Shown here: positions 24,834 through 33,860 of the stretch, piece after piece
Layout: each line of letters opens with the position of its first letter
Position numbering within the stretch: the stretch's first letter is position 1
The notes under the pieces: model-generated
The model's input: only the letters and a program-made list of their open reading frames with translations
Told to the model about the DNA's origin: nothing
Database searches by the model: none
Assembly (NCBI RefSeq): GCF_038900095.1
Contig: NZ_JBBMQQ010000001.1
Span: 992,001 to 1,056,000, forward strand
Length of the DNA stretch: 64,000 bases
Origin: Hoeflea sp038900095
GTDB lineage: Bacteria; Pseudomonadota; Alphaproteobacteria; Rhizobiales; Rhizobiaceae
Direction: 5' to 3'
Position numbers and translations under genes: made by a program

Positions 24834-25532
24834 CTATCCCACAATTTGATGAATATGCCCTTGATGATCGCTCAGGCGCAATCCGTCGACACTGGCGGGC
24901 AGTTCGTACCGCTGGGTAACCAGAAGCCCGCGTGAGACCAGCGTGTGGCAGACCGTCCGGTTCTCGATGTTCATAGGCGGGGCCAGATCAAACCTATCCA
25001 GCAAGGCCAGCAGCAGGTTTCGGGCTTCTTCCGGCGCACGCTTCGGTGGCAAGGTCTGATTGAAATCTCCGACGAGGATCGTTGGATGCACCGGATCGAC
25101 CAGTCCGTCATGGGCCATGAGCGCCGATAGGAAGGTGATATGGTCTTCCCATGCTTTCCTGTCCCTTCGTCCGCTGGACACATGAGCATGAGACCACGGC
25201 ACGCAGACACCATGCACTCTGACAGGCCCGATCGAACTGTCCGTCAGTCCGCTGACAAATCTCCCTGTTAGTGCGGTGTCGAGATCTGTCACCGTTTCGG
25301 TCCAGGGTGACTTGCTGCCCAACATGACCTTCCGCCGGCCTTCCTTGGTTGGGTAGCCGCTGTCGCCGTCAGGGCAAATGCTTTGCCAGGACGTTGGCTC
25401 CAGAATTTGGTCATAGGCTTCCGTCAGGCAGGCAATGTCGGGATTCGCATTCCCAATCATGCGCACGATCTCGCGTCCTGAGCGGCTTTTTGCCGTCTTC
25501 CATTCTAGATTCCAGTTAAGAATGGTGAGCAT
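24834..25532 (-). CDS. Endonuclease/exonuclease/phosphatase-fold protein
   Basis: 232 residues from the ATG at 25,532. In-frame upstream starts would add about 60 residues that do not belong to the fold. The family landmarks are complete: LTILNWNLEW at the N-terminus (Asn and Glu metal ligands), ILVGDFNQTL near residue 155 and LSDHQGH near the end. These are the active-site elements of Mg-dependent phosphodiesterases or nucleases. It is read convergently with the recombination module and divergently from the restriction-modification genes, 115 bp from hsdM. The cargo position suggests a defence or nucleic-acid role. Lipid or nucleotide phosphatase activity is equally compatible with the fold. 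Confidence 0.75.
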   Translation of the reverse strand: MLTILNWNLEWKTAKSRSGREIVRMIGNANPDIACLTEAYDQILEPTSWQSICPDGDSGYPTKEGRRKVMLGSKSPWTETVTDLDTALTGRFVSGLTDSSIGPVRVHGVCVPWSHAHVSSGRRDRKAWEDHITFLSALMAHDGLVDPVHPTILVGDFNQTLPPKRAPEEARNLLLALLDRFDLAPPMNIENRTVCHTLVSRGLLVTQRYELPASVDGLRLSDHQGHIHQIVG

Positions 25533-25647
25533 GAAAACCTCTTTCGGCTGGGAAATGAAGGATCTGCGACATTGAGGTGCCGCACATAGTTGCCGTTTCG
25601 GGATCACCGGGTAAAGTCCGCCCATATTGATTTGCAAGGAATGACGC

Positions 25648-27216
25648 ATGCTTAACGGGGAAATCCGCTCCAAGGTCGACCAGGTCTGGAATGCCTTCTG
25701 GGCGGGCGGGATCGCCAATCCGCTCGAGGTGATCGAGCAGATTACCTACCTGTTGTTCATGCGCGGCCTTGATGACATCCAGACCCGCGAGGAGAACAAG
25801 GCCAACACGCTTGGCCGGCCGATCGAGCGGGTGATCTTTCCCGAAGGCGTCTATCGCACCGTGCGCGACGAAGAGACGGGTGAGGTGAAGGAAGAAATCC
25901 CCTATTCGGCGTTGCGTTGGTCACGGTTCAAGAATGACGACCCAGCCCGAATGTTTGCCATCGTCTCGGAGAGTGTTTTCCCGTTCCTGCGCGACATGGC
26001 CGAAAAGGGCACGGCGCATGCCGAGCACATGAAGGGCGCGCGCTTCACCATCCCCACGCCGGCGCTTCTCGCCAAGGTGGTCGACATGCTGGCCGAGATC
26101 CCGCTCGAGGACCGCGACACCAAGGGCGATCTCTACGAATACATGCTCGGCAAGATCGCGTCGGCCGGGCAGAATGGCCAGTTCCGCACGCCGCGCCATA
26201 TCATCCGGATGATGGTCGAGATGACGGCGCCGACGCCGAAGGACACGATCTGCGATCCGGCCAGCGGCACCTGCGGCTTCCTGGTCGCCGCAGGCGAGTA
26301 TCTGCGTGACAACCATCCGGCGCTGTTCCGCGACAAGGAGCTGCTCAAGCATTTCCACGAAGGCATGTTCCACGGCTATGACTTCGACAGCACCATGCTG
26401 CGCATCGGCTCGATGAACATGCAGCTGCACGGGGTCGAGAGCGCCGATATTCGCTACCGCGATTCGCTTGCCACCGGCCACGCCGACGACGCTGACAAAT
26501 ATTCGCTGATCCTCGCCAATCCGCCCTTTGCCGGATCGCTGGATTACGAGACCACGGCTGCCGACCTGCTGTCGATCGTCAAGACCAAGAAGACTGAACT
26601 GCTGTTCATGGCGCTGTTCATCAAGCTGCTCAAACCCGGCGGACGGGCGGCGGTGATCGTGCCCGACGGCGTGCTGTTCGGCTCGTCCAAGGCGCACAAG
26701 GCGATCCGCAAGATGCTGGTCGACGATCACAAGCTCGACGCTATCGTCAAGCTGCCCTCGGGCGTGTTCAAGCCCTATGCCGGGGTGTCGACGGCCATCG
26801 TCTTCTTCACCAAGACCAATTCCGGCGGCACCGATCATGTTTGGTTCTACGATGTCCAGGCCGACGGCATGAGCCTCGATGACAAGCGGCAGCTGCTGGT
26901 GGCGGAGGACAAATTCGGTCCGTTGCCGAAGGTGGGCTTGAGCGAAGACGAGCACGCCAAAAACAACCTGCCGGATGTCGTTGCCCGCTGGGCCGAGCGT
27001 GCAGGCGCCGAGCGCGACAACCCGCGCACCGGTCAGAGCTTTACCGTGCCGCGCGAGGAGATCGCCGAAGCCGGCTACGACCTGTCGCTCAACCGCTACA
27101 AGGAAGTGGTGCACGAAGCTACCGACCACCGACCGCCGAAGGAGATCATTACCGAGCTGCTGGCGCTGGAGGACGAAATTACTGCCGGTTTGAAAGAGCT
27201 GGAGGCGATGCTTTGA
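25648..27216 (+). CDS. hsdM: Type I restriction-modification system, methyltransferase subunit
   Basis: 522 residues, full length for HsdM. The N-terminal helical HsdM_N domain (about 8-140) precedes the N6-adenine methyltransferase domain. Motif I is DPASGTCGFLVAA near residue 205 and the catalytic motif IV is NPPFAGS near 290. With HsdS it methylates adenine in the recognition sequence and protects host DNA; with HsdR it forms the restriction complex. Its stop overlaps the hsdS start by four bases (TTGA). It begins the defence module of the element. Codon use resembles the host core genes more than the AT-rich gene at 22.8 kb, so the module may come from a related bacterium. Confidence 0.95.
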   Translation: MLNGEIRSKVDQVWNAFWAGGIANPLEVIEQITYLLFMRGLDDIQTREENKANTLGRPIERVIFPEGVYRTVRDEETGEVKEEIPYSALRWSRFKNDDPARMFAIVSESVFPFLRDMAEKGTAHAEHMKGARFTIPTPALLAKVVDMLAEIPLEDRDTKGDLYEYMLGKIASAGQNGQFRTPRHIIRMMVEMTAPTPKDTICDPASGTCGFLVAAGEYLRDNHPALFRDKELLKHFHEGMFHGYDFDSTMLRIGSMNMQLHGVESADIRYRDSLATGHADDADKYSLILANPPFAGSLDYETTAADLLSIVKTKKTELLFMALFIKLLKPGGRAAVIVPDGVLFGSSKAHKAIRKMLVDDHKLDAIVKLPSGVFKPYAGVSTAIVFFTKTNSGGTDHVWFYDVQADGMSLDDKRQLLVAEDKFGPLPKVGLSEDEHAKNNLPDVVARWAERAGAERDNPRTGQSFTVPREEIAEAGYDLSLNRYKEVVHEATDHRPPKEIITELLALEDEITAGLKELEAML

Positions 27217-28394
27217 GTGTTCGCGCAGCTCGCCTTGGTGATGTATGCGAAGTGAACCCGAGGACTCCTAAGGGCATTTCGGACGATACAGTCGTATCGT
27301 TCCTTCCTATGAGTGCTGTTTCTGAAGGTGGCTTTGTGTCGTCTGAGGAGACCCGCACATTTGGCACCGTCAAAAAAGGATACACCTATTTTGAGCGTGG
27401 TGACGTTCTTGTCGCGAAAATCACCCCCTGTTTTGAAAACGGAAAAGCTGCGCCGACAGATAAAATCACCAATCAACTCGGGTTCGGCTCAACCGAGTTT
27501 CATGTTGTTCGCCCATCTAGGGAAGTAGACGCCAAATACGTTTTTTATCTTCTGTGGAACGATAAATTCCGGGCAGTTGCGGGAAAGGGCATGACCGGCA
27601 GTGCAGGCCAAAAACGCGTTCCCGCCGATCTGCTGAAACGTCTCGAAATTCCTCTCCCGCCGCTCGATGAGCAGAAGCGGATTGCGGCGATCCTGGATAA
27701 GGCCGATCTGCTCAGGCAGAAGCGCCGCCAGGCCATCGCGCTCCTCGACAACCTCACCCAGTCGATCTTTTTGGAGATGTTCGGGGATCTGAGGATCAAT
27801 GAAAGAAAGTGGCCGGTCGAAAATTTGGACGCTCTCTGTAAACGGATTACCGTTGGCATTGTGGTCAAACCGGCTTCTTACTACCAAGATCAAGGTGTTA
27901 TCGCGATCAGATCGCAGAACATTGAGGTCGAAGGTTTCAACTTGCGAGAAGTGGTCTATTTCTCTAAGGAAGATAATGAGGGTCCGCTTGCAAAGACACG
28001 CATTTTTGCGGGAGATGTTGTGATCGTTAGAACCGGCCAACCAGGAAAAGCAGCGGTTGTAGACCATCAACTTGACGGTTCAAATGCAATTGATGTTCTG
28101 ATCGTTACTCCTGATTTTTCAAAAATTGATCCTCAATTCTTCAGCACTTTCATCAACTCGCCGGTCGGAAAGCAAATAGTGCTTTCCGAGCAACGCGGTC
28201 AAATACAGCAACATTTGAATGTGGGATCATTAAAAAAAGCTGCGATACCCCTTCCGCCACTTGTCAACCAGCAGCACTTCACAGCAGCTTGGCGAAAGCT
28301 CAGGACCAATTTGGCGATGTCGACAAATCACAGGGACAATTTGGAGTTTTTGTTCGCCTCCCTCCAACACCGCGCCTTCTCCGGTCAGCTCTGA
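27213..28394 (+). CDS. hsdS: Type I restriction-modification system, specificity subunit
   Basis: 393 residues, two target-recognition domains each followed by a conserved helix region. After TRD1 there is LEIPLPPLDEQKRIAAILDKADLL (27,640-27,711), and after TRD2 the related IPLPPLVNQQHFTAAW. The TTG start at 27,213 overlaps the hsdM stop and has GGAGG eight bases before it; no better start is in frame. The TRDs, especially TRD2, have lower G+C than hsdM and hsdR, as expected for exchangeable specificity domains. It determines the bipartite DNA target, which cannot be derived here. No invertible repeats or second hsdS were seen, so phase variation of specificity is not indicated. Confidence 0.93.
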   Translation: MSVRAARLGDVCEVNPRTPKGISDDTVVSFLPMSAVSEGGFVSSEETRTFGTVKKGYTYFERGDVLVAKITPCFENGKAAPTDKITNQLGFGSTEFHVVRPSREVDAKYVFYLLWNDKFRAVAGKGMTGSAGQKRVPADLLKRLEIPLPPLDEQKRIAAILDKADLLRQKRRQAIALLDNLTQSIFLEMFGDLRINERKWPVENLDALCKRITVGIVVKPASYYQDQGVIAIRSQNIEVEGFNLREVVYFSKEDNEGPLAKTRIFAGDVVIVRTGQPGKAAVVDHQLDGSNAIDVLIVTPDFSKIDPQFFSTFINSPVGKQIVLSEQRGQIQQHLNVGSLKKAAIPLPPLVNQQHFTAAWRKLRTNLAMSTNHRDNLEFLFASLQHRAFSGQL

Positions 28395-28400
28395 GGCACC

Positions 28401-28541
28401 ATGTCCAACTTCGCCTTGCTCGCCGCTGAATTTCCCGATGTCTTCGACAGTGTCAAGCGCAGAAAAGAGAAAGGCGGACCGCTTGCGCGATCCGCCCCAT
28501 ATCTATCTCGTCTCAAGGGGGTGTGCGTCGATGCGCAGTGA
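28401..28541 (+). pseudogene. Remnant of an hsdR 5' end
   Basis: The ATG at 28,401 follows the hsdS stop by six bases, where hsdR would be expected. About 50 of its first 60 bases match the start of the real hsdR at 29,294, giving MSNFALLAAEFPDVFDSVK against MSNFAFLSTEFPEISDSAK. Similarity then stops and the frame ends after 46 codons. It is a diverged copy, not a fresh duplication. The likely history is a recombination between related hsd loci that brought in the following HEPN/Abi-like gene and a second, intact hsdR. Confidence 0.75.
28473..28496 (-). terminator. Minus-strand terminator-like hairpin in the hsdR remnant
   Basis: GGCGGA (28,473-28,478) pairs with TCCGCC (28,491-28,496), with an inner GC/GC pair. 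On the minus strand a T-rich run follows. No minus-strand gene ends here now, so it may be a scar of an earlier gene order. Confidence 0.4.
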
Positions 28542-28588
28542 CCGTTTCCTCAAGCTCACATCACTCAAAATATGCGAAAATCGCAAAT

Positions 28589-29290
28589 ATGCAAGATATT
28601 TTCAAAGATAATCCAGATGGTCGTTCCGAATTCATCGCGCTGGCCAGCCGCGAACGGTTCGCGCGTTACCTTCAGGCGACCAACGGAGACGAAGCAAAAG
28701 CAGTCGCCCTGTATTGCTGGAACATGCGCATTGGGCAATCCCTCTATGTGTATTTGCACTGTTGGGAAATAGCGTTGCGCAACCGGTGCAACGGCTTCCT
28801 GAGCTGGAAATACAACAAAAACTGGCCTTATGATGATGCTCGCTTTTTTCGCAACCTCACGACCGATGACAAAAGACGTTTGAGCGAAACGAAAGCACGG
28901 CAGGAGCGGGATAGAAAATCAAAACCTGCCTCTACACCTGCAATCGTGGCTGATTTATCGGCTGGCTTTTGGGTATCGCAGCTCTCAAAGCGCTATGAAA
29001 TTCCATATGTTTGGCGGCACAATCTATCTCGTGTCTTTCCCCACGATAAAGCACTGGACCGTCAAGCAGTTTGGGAAAAGTGTAATGGGCTTTTAACATT
29101 ACGCAACCGTATTGCGCACCATGAGCCGATCCATGGTCTGCCGCTACAAGAGTTGTATGCAGATCTCCAGACGTTGGTCGGCGCCATGTGCCCTGCAACG
29201 AGGCATTTTGCCGAAGCGTCTTGCAACTTCAAGGAAACGTGGGAACTATGGCACCCGCAGGTCACCGATGATCCTGGGGATACCGATTAG
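28589..29290 (+). CDS. Abi-family/HEPN-like protein inserted in the type I R-M locus
   Basis: 233 residues from the ATG at 28,589 (MQDIFKDNPDGRSEF); a longer in-frame start at 28,523 is less likely. The pattern YLHCWEIALRNRCNGFL in the first third and TLRNRIAHHEPIHG near residue 185 resembles Abi-type abortive-infection proteins. RNRIAH fits the RX4-6H motif of HEPN ribonucleases. Such proteins cut RNA to stop growth upon phage infection. It lies exactly between a broken hsdR copy and the intact hsdR, four bases before the latter, so it is probably co-expressed with the restriction subunit. Its base composition is lower in G+C than hsdM and hsdR. Activity as a toxin guarded by the R-M complex is a hypothesis modelled on PrrC-type systems. 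Confidence 0.7.
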   Translation: MQDIFKDNPDGRSEFIALASRERFARYLQATNGDEAKAVALYCWNMRIGQSLYVYLHCWEIALRNRCNGFLSWKYNKNWPYDDARFFRNLTTDDKRRLSETKARQERDRKSKPASTPAIVADLSAGFWVSQLSKRYEIPYVWRHNLSRVFPHDKALDRQAVWEKCNGLLTLRNRIAHHEPIHGLPLQELYADLQTLVGAMCPATRHFAEASCNFKETWELWHPQVTDDPGDTD

Positions 29291-29293
29291 TCC

Positions 29294-32200
29294 ATGTCCA
29301 ACTTTGCCTTCCTCTCCACTGAATTTCCCGAAATCTCCGACAGTGCGAAGCGGGCGGAAGGCTATGCGGCGAGCGATCCGCGCACGGCGGCGTTTCATGC
29401 CAGGCGCACGGTGGAGCTGGCCGTGCAATGGGCCTACAAGAACGACAGCGGAATTCACTTTCCCTATGATGATCGCATCTCGACGCTGATCCATGAGCCG
29501 AGCTTCATCAAGCGCGCCGGCCAGGCGGTCTTCACCAAGGCCAAGCTGATCATCCGCATCGGCAACCGTGCGGTGCACGAGGCAAAGGAGACCTCGGCCA
29601 GGGACGCCGGTGATGCCGTGCGTGAACTGTTTCACTTCACATTCTGGCTGGCGCGGACCTACGCCAAGGCACCGCCGCCCGATGGGCTTGTCTTCGACCC
29701 GGCGCAGCTGACCCGCAAGGATGATCTGGTCCGAAAGGCTTTTGCCGAGCTGACCCGGCTGAAAGCGGAGACGGAAGAAAAGGACAAGGCCTTTGCGGCA
29801 CTGCTGCGCGACAAGGGCGATCTCGACGCCGAGTTGTTGGCCGCCCGCGCCGAGCGCGACCGGATCCGCCGCGAAAACGAAGCCCGGCCCGACACCCACG
29901 ACTATTCGGAAGCTGAGACCCGCGATCTCTATATCGACCTGCTGCTCAAGGAAGCTGGCTGGCCGCTCGATCAGGTGCGCGACCGTGAATATCCGGTCGA
30001 GGGCATGCCGAACAATGAGGGCAGGGGTTTTGTCGATTATGTGCTGTGGGGTGACGACGGCAAGCCGCTGGCGCTGATCGAAGCCAAGCGCACAAAGCGC
30101 GACCCGCGCGCCGGCCAGCAGCAAGCGAAACTCTATGCCGATTGCCTGGAGCAAAAATTCGGGCAGCGGCCGGTGATCTTCTACACCAATGGATACGACC
30201 ACTGGATCTGGGATGATGCCGCCTATCCGCCGCGCGAGGTCTCCGGCTTCTACAAGAAGGACGAGCTTCAACTGCTGGTCCAGCGGCGCACGACCCGCAA
30301 GCCCGTGGCCGGGCTGCCGGTCAACACGAAGATCGCCGGGCGCTACTACCAGACCCGCGCCATCGCCAAGGTGGCGGCGAGCTTCGAGACAGACCGGCAG
30401 CGCAAGGCGCTCCTGGTGATGGCCACCGGCAGCGGCAAGACCCGCACGGTGATCGCGCTGGTCGATCTGATGATGCGGGCGGGCTGGGTCAAGCGCGTGC
30501 TGTTCCTGGCTGACCGGGTGGCGCTGGTCAACCAGGCGGTCAAGGCCTTCAAGGCGCATCTGCCGGACGCAGCACCGGTCAATCTGGTCACGGAAAAGTC
30601 CGGCGAAGGCCGGGTGTTTCTCTCCACCTATCCGACGATGATGAACCTGATCGACGACCGCCAGGCAGGCCATCTTCGCTTTGGGCCTGGGCATTTCGAT
30701 CTCGTCATCATCGACGAGGCGCATCGCTCGGTCTATCAGCGCTATGGCGCGATCTTTGATTATTTCGACAGCCTGTTGGTCGGACTGACCGCCACGCCGA
30801 AGGACGAGATTGACCACAACACCTACGGGCTGTTCGAACTTGAAGACGGCGTGCCGACCGATGCCTATTCACTCGACAAGGCCGTGGAGGACGAATATCT
30901 GGTGCCGCCCGCGGCGGTCTCGGTGCCACTCAAGTTCCAGCGCGAGGGCATCCGCTATGACGATCTGAGCGAAGCGGAAAAAGAGCAGTGGGACATGCTC
31001 GAATGGGACGAGGAGGATGGCGATCCGCCCGACAGTGTCAACGCCGAAGCGATCAACAAATGGCTGTTCAATGCCGACACGGTCGACAAGGTGCTGGCCC
31101 ATGTGATGACCGAGGGGCTGAAGGTGGCGGGCGGCGACCGTCTGGGCAAGACCATCATCTTCGCCAAGAACCAGGCCCACGCGGAGTTCATCGAAGAACG
31201 CTTCAACATTGCCTATCCGCACCTGGCCGGTCACTTCGCCCGGATCATCACCTTCAAGACCGAATATGCCCAGAGTCTGATCGACGATTTCTCCAAGAAG
31301 GAGTCCGATCCGCATATCGCAATCTCGGTCGACATGCTCGACACCGGCATCGACGTGCCGGAGGTGGTCAATCTCGTTCTGTTCAAACTGATCCGCTCGA
31401 AGACCAAATTCTGGCAGATCATCGGCCGCGGCACGCGGCTGTGTCCGGACCTGTTCGGACCCGGTGAGGACAAGGAGTTCTTCCGCGTCTTCGACTATTG
31501 CCAGAACCTCGAGTTCTTCCAGCAGAACCCCAAGCCCGACGAGGGCCGCAACGCCAAGAGCCTGGGCGAGCGGCTGTTCGCGGCGCGCTTCGACCTGGTC
31601 CGTGCGCTGGACGACAAGCACCGTCTGGAGCGGCCGCCGGGCGCTGCGGAGGAGGGCGCGCCCTATGATGCCGGCGGCGATGCCGCCCCTGATGAGAAGG
31701 CCATACGTGAAGGTGCGCTGACAACGCTCAGGGACACGGTCGCGGCGATGAATCTCGACAACTTCATCGTCCGGGGCAAGCGCCGCCTGGTCGAAAAGTA
31801 TCAATCACCGCAAGCATGGAGTGAGCTGACCGACGACGTCCGCACTGAGTTGCTTGATGAAGTGGCGCCGCTGCCCAGCGAGCGTAGCCATGAACCCGAA
31901 GAGGCCAAGCGCTTTGACCTTTTGATGTTCAATCTGGAGCTCGCACTGCTGAAGGGCTCCAAGCGGTTCGACAAGCTCAAGAAGCTGCTGGTCGAGATCG
32001 CTTCGGCGCTGGACGAGCAGGTAACGATCCCGATCATCGCCGCCCAGCATGCGCTGATCCTCGACATTCTCTCCGATGCCTGGTGGGAGGGCATCACCGT
32101 GCCGCTGCTTGAGCTTGTCCGGCTTCGGTTGCGCGGACTGGTGCAGCACATCGACAAGAAGAAGAAGGCGATCGTCTACACCAATTTCGAGGACCAGCTT

Positions 32201-32713
32201 GGTGACGGCGCTGACATCGACCTGCCGGAGGTGGGCGAGGTCGACTTCGGACGCTTCAAACGCAAGGCTCGGCATTTCCTGCGCGACCACGAAGACCACA
32301 TTGCTCTGGCCAAGCTCAAGCACGGCAAGCCGTTGACGCCGACCGATATCACAGAGTTGGAACAGATGCTGCTTACTGCCGGCATTGGCGATGCAGAGCA
32401 CATCGAAAAGGCTTCCGAAATCGCCCACGGTCTCGGCCCGTTCATCCGCTCACTCGTCGGTCTCGACCGCGGCGCTGTTTCTGAGGCCTTCAGCGAGTTC
32501 CTCACCGACAAGGCTGCCAGTGCCGACCAGATCGAATTTGTCGACATGGTCATCGAACACCTGACCGAGAAGGGGGTGATGGATCCTGGCCTGCTCTACG
32601 AAAGCCCCTTTATCGACATTGCCCCGAGCGGTCCGGAGCAGGTGTTCGATATTGATCGCGCGAAGAAGCTCGTCGGTGTCATCAAGGGGTTGAACGAGAG
32701 CGCTGCGGGGTAG
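29294..32713 (+). CDS. hsdR: Type I restriction-modification system, restriction/translocase subunit
   Basis: 1139 residues. An N-terminal helical domain (about 1-120, resembling DUF4145) and a short charged coiled segment precede the HsdR_N nuclease domain. The nuclease domain contains the PD-(D/E)XK-like ALIEAKRTKRDPRAG (near residue 260). The SF2 motor follows, with Walker A MATGSGKTRT near 375, DEAH box IIDEAHRS near 470, GLTATPKDE near 495, and motif VI in IIGRGTRLCPDLFG near 710. The C-terminal quarter mediates complex binding. It cleaves unmethylated DNA after ATP-driven translocation together with HsdM and HsdS. It appears intact. The intervening HEPN/Abi-like gene separates it from hsdS. 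Confidence 0.93.
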   Translation: MSNFAFLSTEFPEISDSAKRAEGYAASDPRTAAFHARRTVELAVQWAYKNDSGIHFPYDDRISTLIHEPSFIKRAGQAVFTKAKLIIRIGNRAVHEAKETSARDAGDAVRELFHFTFWLARTYAKAPPPDGLVFDPAQLTRKDDLVRKAFAELTRLKAETEEKDKAFAALLRDKGDLDAELLAARAERDRIRRENEARPDTHDYSEAETRDLYIDLLLKEAGWPLDQVRDREYPVEGMPNNEGRGFVDYVLWGDDGKPLALIEAKRTKRDPRAGQQQAKLYADCLEQKFGQRPVIFYTNGYDHWIWDDAAYPPREVSGFYKKDELQLLVQRRTTRKPVAGLPVNTKIAGRYYQTRAIAKVAASFETDRQRKALLVMATGSGKTRTVIALVDLMMRAGWVKRVLFLADRVALVNQAVKAFKAHLPDAAPVNLVTEKSGEGRVFLSTYPTMMNLIDDRQAGHLRFGPGHFDLVIIDEAHRSVYQRYGAIFDYFDSLLVGLTATPKDEIDHNTYGLFELEDGVPTDAYSLDKAVEDEYLVPPAAVSVPLKFQREGIRYDDLSEAEKEQWDMLEWDEEDGDPPDSVNAEAINKWLFNADTVDKVLAHVMTEGLKVAGGDRLGKTIIFAKNQAHAEFIEERFNIAYPHLAGHFARIITFKTEYAQSLIDDFSKKESDPHIAISVDMLDTGIDVPEVVNLVLFKLIRSKTKFWQIIGRGTRLCPDLFGPGEDKEFFRVFDYCQNLEFFQQNPKPDEGRNAKSLGERLFAARFDLVRALDDKHRLERPPGAAEEGAPYDAGGDAAPDEKAIREGALTTLRDTVAAMNLDNFIVRGKRRLVEKYQSPQAWSELTDDVRTELLDEVAPLPSERSHEPEEAKRFDLLMFNLELALLKGSKRFDKLKKLLVEIASALDEQVTIPIIAAQHALILDILSDAWWEGITVPLLELVRLRLRGLVQHIDKKKKAIVYTNFEDQLGDGADIDLPEVGEVDFGRFKRKARHFLRDHEDHIALAKLKHGKPLTPTDITELEQMLLTAGIGDAEHIEKASEIAHGLGPFIRSLVGLDRGAVSEAFSEFLTDKAASADQIEFVDMVIEHLTEKGVMDPGLLYESPFIDIAPSGPEQVFDIDRAKKLVGVIKGLNESAAG

Positions 32714-32843
32714 GTTGTTTCCGAGGCGTTTTTGACCCGATCCAGAGACTTTCAGTGAACGTTGATCTCGGTTTCTGGCCGCCACCGCAGAGCATCCCTT
32801 TGGCGATCATGCCATTGTGCGCATGTTTGGCGCAAAACCGGGT

Positions 32844-32866
32844 ATTGATTGCAGAATGCAATCAAT
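32844..32866. repeat. Perfect 10-bp inverted repeat downstream of hsdR
   Basis: ATTGATTGCA (32,844-32,853) and TGCAATCAAT (32,857-32,866) flank a three-base spacer. It could be a protein-binding site; it is not GC-rich enough and lacks a T-run for a typical terminator. Confidence 0.55.
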
Positions 32867-33025
32867 TATTGGTGCGAAATTCTGAACAGTTCTAATGATT
32901 GCAAATTGAATTGAGAAAGGAATTTCAGAAACTTATTTCCTCATGTTTTCGGAAGGTCAATCGCCCCGGTCCACCCGGAGAAACAAGATCTTTTGCATTT
33001 CGGCTATGATCCATGAAAATCCACA

Positions 33026-33077
33026 ATGTAGACAAATGTAGACAAATCGTCTCCCGCGCGCGCGGGCGCGCGAGACG
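33026..33077. repeat. Tandem decamer followed by a GC-rich hairpin
   Basis: ATGTAGACAA occurs twice in tandem (33,026-33,045). Directly after it, CGTCTC (33,048-33,053) and GAGACG (33,072-33,077) close a hairpin made almost only of CG repeats. The pair lies in the gene-poor junction of the element. Its role is unknown. Confidence 0.5.
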
Positions 33078-33778
33078 GTTTCGCATTTTCCGGTATATCC
33101 GCTGAGCAAAATAGTCGAGTCCCACAACGGCGTCACCAATTTGGAGTCATCTCTGATTGGGACGCGCATCCCCTTTTGATCTTTCATCAATCAACCAGCC
33201 AGGCGGCGGACATGTTTTTTGGGCCCGGCTGCCATGTCAAAGCGGCGAGAGGTTCCCTGAGCTGGACGTGCGTTCGCAACTGATTGTCCATCAACCCACA
33301 CGGAGGCTTTTCAAGCACAACGAGAATATATGTCGTCTATGGAACTTGGTCTTGTGACGGATAGAAGGCTCCCGCCTCCGGATGAGCCAGGCGGGAATGC
33401 GCCCTCGTTTCGGCCATTGGGGGCCGCGGCAGCTCTTCTTGAAAGCCGACATTACTAATAACCTGAACAGCTGACTTGGCTACTGATAGCTCATACCATT
33501 TCTGATCATTGAATCTGTTCTGACAAGCCAGTGCCTAGCTAGGCAGGCTTGGCATTCTGCGTTCTGCGCTACCATGTCCGTGTTGGCATCAATGCGGTCA
33601 CCGATCTGTTTTCGCAACGAGCCTCTACGTGTCATCAAGGACCGGCCAAAAGACTTCAGATTCCTGCGTATGGAGGCATCAGGCGGATCGGATCAGCTTT
33701 TTTGTTCGGCAATAATCATGCTTGTCCGGTAGCACAGTGCATGATCGCTGTCCTCTTTGAGCAAATCACGAAGGTAGC

Positions 33779-33809
33779 TTGACCTTCCCCCTGCAGTAAC
33801 CATTAGGGT
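33779..33809 (+). promoter_or_regulatory. CueR-type promoter upstream of the small membrane protein genes
   Basis: TTGACC (33,779-33,784) and TAGGGT (33,804-33,809) are separated by 19 bp, exactly the -35, spacer and -10 seen at the copA promoter of this element. The left operator arm ACCTTCC is conserved while the right arm is degenerate. The overlong 19-bp spacer is typical of MerR-family activation. It lies about 50 bp before the next gene. Confidence 0.55.
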
Positions 33810-33860
33810 GTCAGGAGTGGAGGCGTACACTCTGCGCTTCTTGAAACGAGACCAGACAAC

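Larger units (their letters stand above)
32714..33778. other. About 1.07 kb without convincing genes between the R-M and copper modules
   Basis: Short frames up to about 77 codons occur on both strands, but none has a recognisable family, codon bias or ribosome-binding site. The stretch contains a perfect 10-bp inverted repeat, a tandem decamer and a very GC-rich hairpin, listed separately. It looks like a decayed junction between two cargo modules; a degraded transposase is possible but I could not identify one. Confidence 0.5.

Noticed and set aside
33026..33045. Tandem decamer as the start of a CRISPR array
   Set aside because: Only two adjacent copies without spacers and no cas genes in the window.
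32925..33357. Several short frames of 66-77 codons after hsdR on both strands
   Set aside because: They overlap one another, lack ribosome-binding sites and run through the GC-repeat hairpin, giving Arg-rich nonsense.
33549..33782. A 77-codon frame just before the CueR-type promoter
   Set aside because: It runs into the promoter at 33,779 and shows no fold or family. A decayed gene is possible but cannot be supported.
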